DNA of 64,000 nucleotides from contig WWBZ02000022.1 of the NCBI GenBank assembly GCA_011503125.2, forward strand, positions 2,170,001 through 2,234,000, given 5' to 3'. This DNA is from Botryosphaeria dothidea (taxonomy: Eukaryota > Ascomycota > Dothideomycetes > Botryosphaeriales > Botryosphaeriaceae). Each line of letters opens with the position of its first letter. Positions within the stretch are counted from its first letter, which is position 1. Made by a program: the position numbers and the translations under genes. The notes beneath the pieces were generated by a model that worked only from the letters and a program-made list of their open reading frames with translations, ran no database searches and was not told the origin of the DNA. Shown here piece by piece: positions 48,148-58,386 of the stretch.

Positions 48148-49305
48148 GTTAATCAAAACGTCTCTATAAAACGTACGAACACTAGCATCAGCACGGGGTC
48201 TAAAGAAAAAGGAATCTCCGGGTTTACTGTAAATATTAGTCTTCCATCCTTCGACTTTTAAATATTTGTTTTTTTATTTACAGCCCAGAATGGGCAAATG
48301 CAAATATTTCAATGACCAAACTTGATCTTTGTCAATTGAGTGATAGTGAAATTATCTTGCGGTGGTTACTGAGGTCGCTCCTAGAAACTTCATAGCCCGT
48401 AGTCGGCTGATTGGATTGCTCTTCAAGTTGGACAAGAGATCGCAACAACAAATTAAGAACTTCCCATGAGCAATGGCGTATAGTGATCCTTGCGCTGACG
48501 CTACAGAGGATTGGTACAGCCGACGGTGAACGCCATATACGATATTCATAAAGAAGGTCACATCAGCAAAGTTGACCTCATGAGGAGTAGAAGCATTCAT
48601 CTGAACAGCTTCGTCGCCAGAAATGCGATACCCCCATGTCCGGATGAATGCTTCAACTCCCCATGAGGCCAAGTTTGCTCATGGCCGTCGCTGGTATCCG
48701 TCAGAAGGAATAGCTACTGTGGGCTTGTGGATGAATTAAAGTTGAGTGAGACATGATAGCATGTTAACGGCTAGCGTCAAGTTTTAAGCACCGTCGCTTG
48801 TACACTGGCCGTCTTTTCGCTATAACAACGCCACCCCGCATCAAGCCCCACAGCAGCGGAGAAACTTCGTCGAACCCTTCAACGGCCCAAGCCCTACAGT
48901 CATGTACTCACGAGTAAATGCATCCTGCTTGCACAAAGTTATAGTCCCTCAACATCATGCCAACAGTTCATGCACCACCTCTCGCGAACCCCAACGCAGA
49001 TGACTCACAATCCCGGTTACGTATTCGTATGCGGTGTCCGCATTCATGCAAGACTCAATAGCATGGAAGTGGGCCTGCGGTATCTAAAAGTGTTTCTCCG
49101 AGCCGAACTCCAAGGTCACTGTACTTAAACGTTTCTATTTCAGCCACTTCGACCCCAGCACTTCACACCATATACTTTGTATCCTCCGTCTCTTCTTCAT
49201 CATTTATCACCCATCTTTGGTGAATACCTTCTCAAATCCATATAAAGAAAAGAAGGGGTAAAGGGGAAAGAAAAAGACAAGAGCAAAACAAAAAGACTAC
49301 ATACC
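48148..49305. other. Intergenic region
   Basis: 1.16 kb with the best-preserved inverted-repeat element (48576-48668). No other gene is supported. The last 100 bases before 49306 are A-rich leader. Confidence 0.5.
48576..48668. repeat. MITE-like inverted-repeat element, copy 4 (best preserved)
   Basis: 93 bp. The outer 32 bases at each end are inverted repeats: CCTCATGAGGAGTAGAAGC and onward on the left, and GCTTCAACTCCCCATGAGG on the right, with few mismatches. The core GAAGCATTCATC is shared with the four other copies. The spacer is about 29 bp and has no coding capacity. Confidence 0.7.
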
Positions 49306-50325
49306 ATGGCACATCAAACCCACAACATCCCCTGGTCCGCCATCTCCGACACGCTCGAGCTCGTCAAAACACACCCGCACCGCAACAACTTCACCGACGA
49401 GCGCGTCAGGGTCCTCGCCGCTACCCACGACATCGCCGCGGAGAAGCAGCGCGCGCACTTCGCCCGTGTCTTCGTCAAGAACCTCGCCGACTTCGCCGCC
49501 ACCGAGCGGCGCAAGTACCCCGCCGACCTGCTGGCTGACGCGGAAGGCTCCCACGATGACCCCGTGGTCTTCGCAGAGACCACCGAGGCCGCGCTCGAGG
49601 CGCACCTGCGGGATGGCTTTCGCACGCTCGACGACATCTCGCCCGACCGCGGCATCAGGCATGCGACGACCTGGGTGACGGCCGACAACGGCTACGCGGA
49701 TTCGAAGGCCAGGGTCGTCATGGCGCTGATCGCGACGGGCGAGACGCTGTCGCTGCTGAGGTTGGCGAGATAGCGCGAGGATGGCGCGAAGGGCAGCAGC
49801 CCGCTGATGCGGTATTGGTCGTATCCGGGAGCGAATCCAGGGTGGAGCAATGTCATGAGGAGCGCGTTGCAGGCCTATCTGTTCTTCAACGTGGTCGTCT
49901 GCTGGGAGCAGCTATGGATGGTGTACGAGGACGGGGATGGGAGCGGGGGAAAGCCGGGCGTTGTGGTGAGGGGGAAGGCGAGGGCTCCGGGGCGCGACTA
50001 TCGGGACTCTCATGCTTTTGCCTATGTGCTGTCGGACTGCACGAGGAGTCAGGATGGCGATACGTGGACGGTGCCGCATCGGGTTTTTTACGGTGGCGAG
50101 TTCGGATATGACTTATGTGAGCAATTGAAGGCGCAGGGCTTGGATCCGCTGCATCCAGCTAAAATGGAGCAGATGCGCGAGTATCTGAAGATGTGCTGGG
50201 AACATCTGGTGCGCGTACACATGGTCCTGGCTGAGGCGGATACGGAGTTTGACTGGGAGTTTGAAGTGAAGTCGACTATTCGTTGGCTTTGGGGTCATCA
50301 GGCATTTCCCAACCTATATAATTAG
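49306..50325 (+). pseudogene. Hypothetical gene interrupted by one in-frame TAG
   Basis: Family not recognised. A 340-codon reading frame is open from ATG 49306 to 50325 except for a single TAG at 49771-49773. The two halves are in the same frame with no shift, and the part after the stop keeps strong coding character (MRYWSYPGANPGWSNVM, AYLFFNVVVCWEQLWMVYED, YVLSDCTRSQDGDTWTVPHR, IRWLWGHQAFPNLYN). A 48-nt in-frame intron (GTCGCT...GGGCAG) would remove the stop, but its donor is unlike all others here. Other options are a recent nonsense mutation, readthrough (the context is not the UGA-CUA readthrough motif) or a sequencing error. No signal peptide or membrane segment is evident. Confidence 0.6.
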
Positions 50326-50708
50326 CCAGAGTACTAGAAAAATTCAGAATATGCTGGATGTGGTTTACGACGTCCTTAGGAGATGTGGTGTCTGTAAGAA
50401 TAGCGGTCGGTGGTGGTGCGTATGATCGGGGAGAGCTTATTCGTGGTAGGCATAACGGGAATCACGGGTGCCTGCATGAAAATACAATGTATAGTGATAT
50501 TTTTCAAGTGCATGGACCGTAATACGATGGCATCCGTCAAAATGATCAATGGTACCTGAGAATGGCCCGACCCCGGTAACTGTCTGTGCGCACAAATTCA
50601 CGTTCACGTTCACGACTACACTACTTGATTTATATTGTAATTTTGCAATTGATGTAGCACTAGAATATCATAATTTGATTATATCAATGTTTTCCCTTTA
50701 ATGTTGAT
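50326..50708. other. AT-rich intergenic region
   Basis: This is 383 bp, increasingly AT-rich toward the right. No gene seen. Confidence 0.5.
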
Positions 50709-51004
50709 CTACCGTTCCCACCAACCCAGGAACCTTGGCTGGCAGTTTGGACCCGAACCGCCGCACGTTGCGTACTTGCTACCACCGCCACCAGAAGGCC
50801 CATCGAAGCAGCCCATGCTTGATCGTGGGCTGCTGGATGTGTAATAACCACTGGAAGAACGATTGCCAGAGGAAGGAGCTGATGTTACACCGCCGGAGGT
50901 TGAGGAGCAGATGTGGTAGGGGGCTGAGAGGAGCCTCCGTAAAGGGGCAACCCGCATCCACAAGCGGTGTCAATGTAAGCATCGAGGCCTCCATATCCAG
51001 CCAT
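50709..51004 (-). CDS. Small Gly/Ser-rich protein, paralogue A (frame problem)
   Basis: Not a known family. From the ATG at 51004 the frame reads MAGYGGLDAYIDTACGCG, then QPPTTSAPQPP, and stops after 39 codons. The adjoining frame continues as [28 protein letters not shown] and ends PRFLGWWER. Both halves match the intact neighbour at 51596-51841 (M-GY-xxxD, PPTTSAP, PRSSMG). Either a frameshift has broken the gene or a very short intron (GTAACA...TTCCAG, 38 nt) joins the halves. The protein would be about 85-97 residues, with four Cys that the neighbour lacks. Confidence 0.45.
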
Positions 51005-51595
51005 TCTGGTAACAATCTCGTGTGGCGTCGGTGTATTCGGCAGGGGCAGTAAGTCCTCAGTTTGTCCGCGAGGCTTGGGTGGAGTAGCGTGCTTCAGAAC
51101 TATAATATAGAGTACTTATACTAGCAACATGCGGATACGGAGTATTATCTAGTCATATGAAGTACTTTAGATAGGTATCAATGAGCAGAGGTGAAAGTAT
51201 TTACAAACTGCGGCTCGATTCGTATCTACACGAGCACTTCAGCTCCCCAATGCTCAAGGATGTCTCTATAGCATTTTTCTACAAATTATCAGTTTATCTT
51301 GACTTGGGCTGAAAAATAGTGTTTACGTGGGGAATATGCCGTCACTTTTCTATACGATAGGCATGAGATATATACTGCAATACACTACCCTCCCTAACGT
51401 CTGCCAGGGCATATGAGCTATTATACCAAATTATATACATATTGCATCGCAATTTTATCTTCTTAAGGTTGAAATGAGTTTAACCAATTTGAAGTAAGGC
51501 TATACTTGATGTCGTGGGTCATCGAAACACGAGAAACCCCGTTTCCTCACACTAATCTTACGCCCACACGCTGATCGTTGAACCAAAGGTTGCCA
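51005..51595. other. AT-rich spacer between the two small paralogues
   Basis: This is 591 bp of AT-rich DNA with no coding frame. It contains CGGAGTAT-like words also seen near 51990, as found in old repeat-derived DNA of filamentous fungi. Confidence 0.45.
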
Positions 51596-51841
51596 TTAAT
51601 GACCAAAGTCGGGCACGTAGTGAGCGCCACGAGCAGGCGGACCACCAGCGGTGGATGTCATGCCACCGCCACTACCAGTTCCTGTGTAGGCGTCATAAGA
51701 ACCCATGCTTGACCGGGGACCACCGCTGTGCGAGGGCCCACCACTACTTGATGGAGCACTGGTAGTAGGCGGACCGCCGCCGCTGGTAACGGGGTTCATC
51801 CTATTCCAGGCGAAGCCATCAACATTGGGGTATCCAGACAT
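51596..51841 (-). CDS. Small Gly/Ser-rich protein, paralogue B
   Basis: 81 residues from ATG 51841 (MSGYPNVDGFAWNRMNPV), family unknown. The body is low-complexity Gly/Ser/Pro (GGGPPTTSAPSSSGGPS), then GPRSSMGSYDAYTGTG, ending AHYVPDFGH. There is no signal peptide, membrane segment or Cys. It shares the M-GY start, PPTTSAP and PRSSMG with the neighbour at 50709, which argues that both descend from one real gene. The leader contains a stretch that could hold an intron. Confidence 0.5.
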   Translation of the reverse strand: MSGYPNVDGFAWNRMNPVTSGGGPPTTSAPSSSGGPSHSGGPRSSMGSYDAYTGTGSGGGMTSTAGGPPARGAHYVPDFGH

Positions 51842-52566
51842 GTTGTGAGAAAGTTTGGGGAGATTTCTACTTGTATTTTAGTTGTGTATCTTGACGAGTT
51901 GCGAAATGCTGTTGATTATGGTAGTGATACTTACTCCGTAAGTTTAAATACTGCTCAATACTAAGTTATCTTGCGCTCGTGCTTCGGAGTATCCAAAAGT
52001 CTGCTGGCTCTCCACGTTTCTATTTGGTTGTCATTCTATGCTGTCGATAGGTGAAGTGTCATTCCCACCGTGGTTGAGACACCATAGCATGTTGGTATGC
52101 AGACATAACTTCTGCTCGACGGCTTTTCGGGGAAGTCCACGTCTGCTGTGCGTGGCTCGAGGCCTTGCCCGCTTGTTTAGAGTCCCGAGAAATAATGAAA
52201 TACCTCGTTGCCTGTTATTCTTTGGAATGATGGTGTCATTGCGGGGCCTCAACTCATCCACTTTACTGGTAAATCCTTCCTTTCTCCGGTCATGTTTTCT
52301 CCTCCTCGCATCTGAATCCCAACTGCTGCCTACTCTCGAGCCCAAAAATGACATTGACATCTTGCATCCCCATAAACATGATCTTCTGATCAGCAATCCC
52401 GGAATCAAATCGCCTGACAGACATCCCTGCGGATTCCATACTTCTAGCCTTCTCTCTCTCTCTCTCTCTCGCCTTCACTATACATGCCCAGTGAATTAGC
52501 TTCATGCGGAGCGTCCCCTTCTTCCCACACCGCGCCATACTGGGCTCACTTCTCTCCCACACACTA

Positions 52567-53065
52567 AATCAGAGCTACCACTTCCTCATTGCTTCCCGCC
52601 TTTGCCAAAAACGACGCCCCAAATGCCTTGACCATCTCGACGGGACTCAGTGACACCTTCCGACCAAGCTTCCACCACCCAATAAACAGAGGAAACAACA
52701 CTACTGTATCCACCAGCATGACTACCAGTTCCCCGAGGAGGTAGTTGATATGTGAGACATACTGTTACTGTCCGTGGCTCGGATGCGGTGACGTTCTGTT
52801 ATGCCGAGGGCGAGGAGGCGGCAATAGAAGAGCGTAGAGCTGGTTCGCGGGCTGCGGCGAGGATATCTGAGACCGGTGAAGTCCAGGCAAGTGCGCAATT
52901 TGGGGTAGGTGAAGAGCGGGTGTTGCGAAGAGTCCGGTGGCGAGGAGGTTCCAGTTGGAGGTGGAAGGGAAGTACTGAAGGATGAAGCTGCTGGTGGAGA
53001 GCTGAGAGAGGGCGATGATGAAGCCACCGAGGCCGGAGGATCTGGGATCGGGGGCACTCGAGGAT
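52567..53065 (-). pseudogene. Decayed membrane-protein-like coding remnant in three frames
   Basis: On the minus strand, protein-like stretches follow one another in different frames: GLGGFIIALSQLSTSSFILQ with NLLATGLFATP; then LFTYPKLRTCLDFTGLRYP; then SHINYLLGELVVMLVDTVVL and LFIGWWKLGRKVSLSPVEM, ending NEEVVALI and a stop at about 52567. The last piece follows a good acceptor (GTAACAG). No single set of introns joins all three, and there is no convincing start, so frameshifts are likely. The family is not identified. Confidence 0.35.
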
Positions 53066-53411
53066 TAGGAGGCAGGGGTATGAAGGAATATGGTATCGTT
53101 AGGGCCGATCGGAAGCAGAGTGGCGTTTCCTTCGTGAGCAGCAAAAGGTAGCGCACCGTGCCCGCGCGAAGGGTACAAACCGTTGTTTTCAGGTTTCCGC
53201 TACAGGAAGGCTCGGACTTGTAGGTAGAAGTGAAACCGATTGCGCTTACATCCTCTGTGCTATTAAATATAAAATAATAGCCCGTGCGGACTAGATATAC
53301 ACTGTAGTGCTTCTTAGGTTCGGCTTATGTGGACTGTCATCGCAGCCGTTCCCCATAGCTACAGGACCACATGACGCGTAGTAATATCTCACTAATATGC
53401 CCGCACCGTGG

Positions 53412-53489
53412 GGAGTGCAAGCGTTCATCCGGATGTAAGTGTAGCCGGTTTTAAGGGACATTTATGTCCGGATAAATGCTTCAACTTCC
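53412..53489. repeat. MITE-like inverted-repeat element, copy 5
   Basis: The left arm GGAGTGCAAGCGTTCATCCG and the right arm GTCCGGATAAATGCTTCAAC are inverted repeats with a few mismatches around a spacer of about 28 bp. The right arm matches copy 4 closely (GTCCGGAT.AATGCTTCAAC). Confidence 0.6.
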
Positions 53490-53796
53490 TATAGCAACCA
53501 TAATATGACCTCACTCGCAGATGAAATCTTTATAAGCGGTGAACTGACCGCTTCCTATCATGACTCACGAATGTAAATAGCAAAACTAGGTTTTCACTTA
53601 AACTTTGCACGATCCCGACCGAACTTGTTTATTGGAAGAGAAAATGCCGAGACACTTCCCCGCTTCCACACCAAGACTTCGCTCCAAGAACCAAGTCTCG
53701 GCACTGCGATCAGTCATAATAATAAGCTCAACAGATCTTCTCCCAAAAGATCAGGTAATAATCCAGAATTTTTTTCCCACCCTCAGCATTCACAAG

Positions 53797-55785
53797 ATGG
53801 CTGAAAGAAATGAAAGAGGCAATGATCCCAAGGAGGTAAAGAATTGGAGAGTGCATTTCTATTGCCTCGCAGTGTCTTTTGGTTCCCTTGCATTAGGTAA
53901 GCAAGGATAATTTTGCCGTTAATCCTGGTGTTTTTCTAGATAGTGCATTTAAGGACAGTCTGAAAGTTGACACGTTTAAAGGCTACGATGTTTCAGTCAT
54001 GGGTGGGACGCTCATCCTTCCATCATTTGAGAGAGATTTCGGGCTCTCAGACTTGTCGGAAAGAGAGTTTGATGATCTCAGCTGTAGGTGAACCCATGAC
54101 ACTGCCAGATCAGCTACAAACACATAAAGAGGTTTATTTCTTATTAACAAAGCCTGCTGCAGCAAACATCTTGTCGGCTTTTCAAGCTGGTCTTTTCTTC
54201 GGAGCTCTCGCATCATATCTTTTCGCAGAGAGATTCGGCCGCAAGAGGTCCTTATGCGGCTTCCTTGTCATCTTCATGGTCGGAGCCGCATTGATGACTG
54301 GCTCGCGTGGCTCACTCGGGTTACTCATTGCTGGGCGCGTGGTTGCAGGCCTAGGAATCGGTACTGCGGCGCCAGTGATACCAATGTAAGTACTCCAAGA
54401 TCTGTCCATCCTGGAATGCTAATACTTCTAGATATATTGCGGAGATCTCACCACCATCAATCCGCGGGCGGCTTGTCGGCTTCTTCGAAATCGGGCTGCA
54501 AGCATCTCAAATGTGCGGCTTCTGGGTCAACTATGCAGTAAACCGCACCATAAGTCCAGAGGGTATGACGCAGTGGCAGATCCCACTTGGCTTACAACTT
54601 CTCCCTGGTTTCATTATGACGGTGCTTCTGCCTTTATGCCCGGAGACGCCGCGTTGGTTGTGTAAGAGAGATCGTTTTGAGGATGCAGAGCGCGTGCTCT
54701 GCCATCTCCGGCAACTTCCGGCCTCGCATCCGTATATCTTACTTGAGATGGGGGAAATACGGGAAGATGTCATGGAGAAGATAACCGGAAAAGCTCTGCA
54801 TTTTGAGCAACAGTGGAAAGAGCTCTTTAAGAAGGGTATTCGGAATAGGCTCGGCATCGGGTTGGCGTTGATGATGTGAGAGACACCACTCAACACTGCA
54901 GCCTCCACCACCCAATATCGAAATATCTCTTCCACACAACATTAACAACGAGTATACAGGTGCCAAAATATGACAGGAGTGCAGATTATTACGTACTATT
55001 CGCCGCGTATCTTCGGGTCACTGGGCGTTAAATCGGTGGATTTGAAGCTTTTCGCCACTGGCTTCTTTGGAATTGCAAAAACGCTTGGAATCGCCATTTT
55101 TGCCTTCTGGGTTGCGGACCATCTTGGACGCCGTAAAGGCCTCATTTACGGTGCGTGGATCGGGGCTATTCCGATGGTATGTACACCGGATCCGCTTTTA
55201 TATATGAATTCCTGACGAAGGTCGTCCAGTTTTATATCGGAGGCTACGTAATGAGAGCCGACCCAGTCAACAATGACGGAGTTACATCCTCCGGATGGGG
55301 CTACTTGGCCATGGTATGCATCTATCTGTACGGCGTCATATTTTGTGCAACCTGGCAAGGGATATCGTCTCTTTACGCCTCGGAGATCTACCCTTTGCAT
55401 ATCAGGACTTTATGCATGGCTATAACAATTGCAGACGAACGAGCATGGTCATATGTCGTTAGCCGAGCCACGCCTTACATGATCAGCGATCTCGGATATG
55501 GCACCTATTTTTTCTACGGTTCCCTCATGGTCCTCATGGGATTTTGGGTTATTTGGTGCATTCGGGAAACGAAAGTAAGCTTGCATAACGTTCCTTCCTC
55601 GCATCTTCAGCATTTATTTATCTGCTGACACACGATAATATCAGGGTCTTCCCATCGAAGAGATGGATTCTCTGTTTGGAGCCTCCCAGGGGTCAACCCC
55701 GCGAGACTCAGAGATGCAAGATGAAAGTGATAGCCGTGTTGAGATTCAAATGAGCGTTGAAGACTCAAAGGCCGTTAGAATTTGA
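53797..55785 (+). CDS. MFS sugar-porter-type transporter (quinate permease-like)
   Basis: Predicted plasma-membrane sugar or quinate importer with about twelve membrane segments. About seven exons give about 500 residues from ATG 53797 (MAERNERGNDPKEVKNWRVHFY). Sugar-porter signatures: [78 protein letters not shown] and, at the end, ETKGLPIEEMDSLFG. The PKEV-NWRV start resembles fungal quinate permeases, but the substrate is not fixed by this. A short 44-nt intron follows GAIPM. The frame is open upstream of the chosen ATG; the 64 extra codons look non-coding. The tail after DSLFG is acidic and hydrophilic. Confidence 0.88.
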
Positions 55786-56180
55786 ATTTTGTTTTAAATT
55801 TTCAGTAGTAGCATACGAGATGAAGACGCCTGGCAAGTCTTCCGTTACACATAAATAGGCGTGAATAAGCCGCAAAATCATTAAAGCTACTGTACTCTCA
55901 CGTAGTAAGAGCCCAGTTTTCTTTCTTCAAGGTGATATCCATTTCCATATCTTAGCTAGTACGCAGTGTCACACACTACCGGGTTCTGATACACCAAGAA
56001 CATCTACCCAGCTTCATCGTAAAATGCCCCATAGTCTAGGTAAACATTCCCCTCGAACTTAAAAGAAGTCAGAAATACATAAAGTCATATATCTCTTCTC
56101 GTAGTACAATCCATATGCGCCGTGCCATGCCGCTTTTTTCTTTTCCCTGTCCTAATCAAGCTTCTTGACCAGCTCGTTTC
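55786..56180. other. Intergenic region (convergent 3' ends)
   Basis: This is 395 bp of AT-rich DNA between the MFS transporter and GCD2 3' ends. No gene seen. Confidence 0.5.
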
Positions 56181-57781
56181 TCAGACATTTGTGCTGATCC
56201 TGTGCACGACAGGTACCGAGCTCGGCGGCAAGCTGCCCATTTCAGTAACGACCATCTTGATGTACTCCGCGGGCGTGACATCGTAAAGGACGTTGAGAAG
56301 CTGAAGGTGCGGCGTCTCCTTCCACCTCTTCAGTGCGCCCTCGCGGCCCTTCTTCTGTGCTGCCTCTTCTTCGTCCCCGTTAGTTAGGTTCTCACCAATC
56401 CACTCTCCGTGGCCGAGGATCTCGTCTGCGGGCGCGATTTCGTTGTTTACGATGGAGTCGAGCGCAACACGTTCGGTAAACTTTACTGACTCGCAGCACA
56501 CAATGACGGGGATGTCGCGCTCGTGTGCGAACATGGCGACAATGGCAGTACCGACGCGAGAATAGAGGCGACCGTTGCTCATCATGGCAGCTGCGCCGAG
56601 GAAAACCTTGGAAGCCTCCTTGACGGCATGGGGCGCAGCACCAACAAGGCAGTAGCTGACTTGAATGCCGGCTGCGGAAAGACTGCGGGCCATCTGCTTG
56701 CCCTCGAAGAGCGGCTTGGAGTCAACAACATTGACGCGGAATTTCCGACCGTCTGCGTGGGCGCGGAGGAGGGTCTTGAGGACGATGCTGCTCTTAGCGA
56801 AGGTGACGATCACATCGCCATCTACAATCTTGGCGCCCGCAGATTCCGAGATGACTTCGTCGGCAGCTGTAAACTTCTCGCGGATGAAAGTGTCGATGGA
56901 GGAAAGGAGATGCGCTTTTGCGGTAGTCTCAGGAACCGATGGGTCAATCTTGATTATAAGGTCCTTTAGCCAGCGAATAGCGTTTCCTTGCGAGACAGAG
57001 AGGGGCCGGCAACTAGAAAGGTAGGATATTTGGGGAGAAAGGTGGTGGGAGGTAAGATGGCGCGCGAGCGCGGTTCCGGGGGGCGTCGTATACGAGTCAA
57101 TGACCTGGTCACGCCATGTTAGCGTATAGTCCCAGCGTACTCACGGTTGAGTGGAAAGCTTACGGCTTTGAAAGCTAGTAGCATGGCGACAGTGCGAGCA
57201 TTGCTACCACATACGACGTAGCTGCTCATCTGCAGACCCAAGGCCAGCACAGCAGGATGCACTTCCTTCGCGGCACTCTCGATCTCGTGCCTCCGGGGCT
57301 GACCGTAAAGATGCCCGAAGAGACCAACCCGTTTCTCTGCCAGGTTCTTCTTCTCACTCTTGGCCTCTTTGACGGGCCCGCCGGCAGGTCCGCTCTGTGA
57401 AGGCCGTCTCCGCATGGGCATAGGCCGGTCCTGCTGCTGAGCGCCCCGAGAGCCACCAGCCTGCTGAGCCTGCGGGCCTCCCTTCTGCTCTTTTTGCTTG
57501 CCCTCCTGTTTCTTGTTTGTAGCAGCTGGGGCGGGACCGCCTCCACCTGCTGCGTCCCTGGTGGCCTTCTCGGCGGCACGCTTTGCGGCCTTTTCTGCTT
57601 TGGCGCGTTTCTTGAGCTCGGCGCCCGAGATCTTTTCTTCTTTCGAGGGAGCGGGAGCGCTGGTAGCAGCGACCGATGCCTGCTCTTTGGACATGTCTGC
57701 AGGCTTTGTGTCTTGCGGCGCGGAAGCGGGCTGGGTGGTTTGGCCGTTGGCGTCTTTGGGTGTGGGGGTGGGGTCAGCCAT
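56181..57781 (-). CDS. GCD2: Translation initiation factor eIF2B subunit delta (GCD2)
   Basis: Regulatory subunit of the eIF2B guanine-nucleotide exchange factor, which recharges eIF2 and senses its phosphorylation. Two exons (57781-57164, 57104-56181) give 513 residues. The N-terminal 140 residues are a Lys/Ala/Gln-rich disordered segment with KKRAKAEKAAKRAAEKA, usual for delta subunits. The core follows from HPAVLALGLQMSSYVVCGSNARTVAMLLAFK, then RHLTSHHLSPQISYLSSCRPLSVSQGNAIRWLK. The Rossmann-like part shows VIVTFAKSSIVLKTLL, FRVNVVDSKPLFEGKQMARSL, FLGAAAMMSNGRLYSRVGTAIVAM and NVLYDVTPAEYIKMVVTEMG. These patterns are specific for the delta subunit. Housekeeping gene. Confidence 0.96.
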
Positions 57782-58386
57782 TGCGGCTACCGAGATCGCG
57801 ACTTTTTTATTTTTTGGCGGTTTCGGAGTCGGATCGGGAGACGCGATACAGGGTGATCCGCGGTGAGGCAGGTGGTGGCTTGTGTCGGGCAGGCGAGGTG
57901 GTTGACGCGCGCTGTCCCTGTTGTTGGGTTATGGTTAAGAGTCACAATTGCGCTCAGCATCTCACAAAAAATGCGGGCTACCGTAGTGCGTCATTCCGGC
58001 GCGCTGCACGACCCATGCGCGCAGTCACACAGGTGCCCCGCTACACACGCATACGAGTGCGTTCTAGTCACCTGTCAAGAGATGACTCTCGTACTGGCTT
58101 TGTCCATTTGTTGGCTTACTCATGTCACAAAAGCTACTTTAAACTCCCGCCACATGTCACCTTTGAGCAAAAAAAAAAACAGTCGGTTTTCCGTAAAAAA
58201 AATACTGACAAGAAGATATTCTATTCCCAAGCTGGATGATTAGCTTGACTAGATTCCATAGGACATAGTGGTTTGCTCGTCGTAATTGCGGCGGCAAACC
58301 TAGCCCATCCTGTCTTTAAACGCCCAAAAATGCTCAGCATCTTTTTTCTTCCTCTTTGATCCTTTTCTCCCAATTCTCTATAGTCT
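57782..58386. other. Intergenic region
   Basis: This is 605 bp with the GCD2 promoter and the 3' end of the PDR16-like gene. There are A-runs near 58160-58205. No gene seen. Confidence 0.5.

Larger units (their letters stand above)
51842..53796. other. Long region with decayed coding remnant and inverted-repeat element
   Basis: 1.95 kb upstream of the MFS transporter. It holds a CT microsatellite (about 52448-52470), a broken membrane-protein-like remnant on the minus strand (52567-53065) and one inverted-repeat element (53412-53489). The rest shows nothing. Confidence 0.45.

Noticed and set aside
52722..53156. 144-codon minus-strand frame read as one simple gene
   Set aside because: Only its middle part (LFTYPKL...) looks protein-like, and better pieces lie in the other two frames, so it is treated as part of a decayed remnant.
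53605..53796. N-terminal extension of the MFS transporter by 64 codons
   Set aside because: The extra stretch has no family similarity, and the inner Met gives the usual short cytosolic tail.
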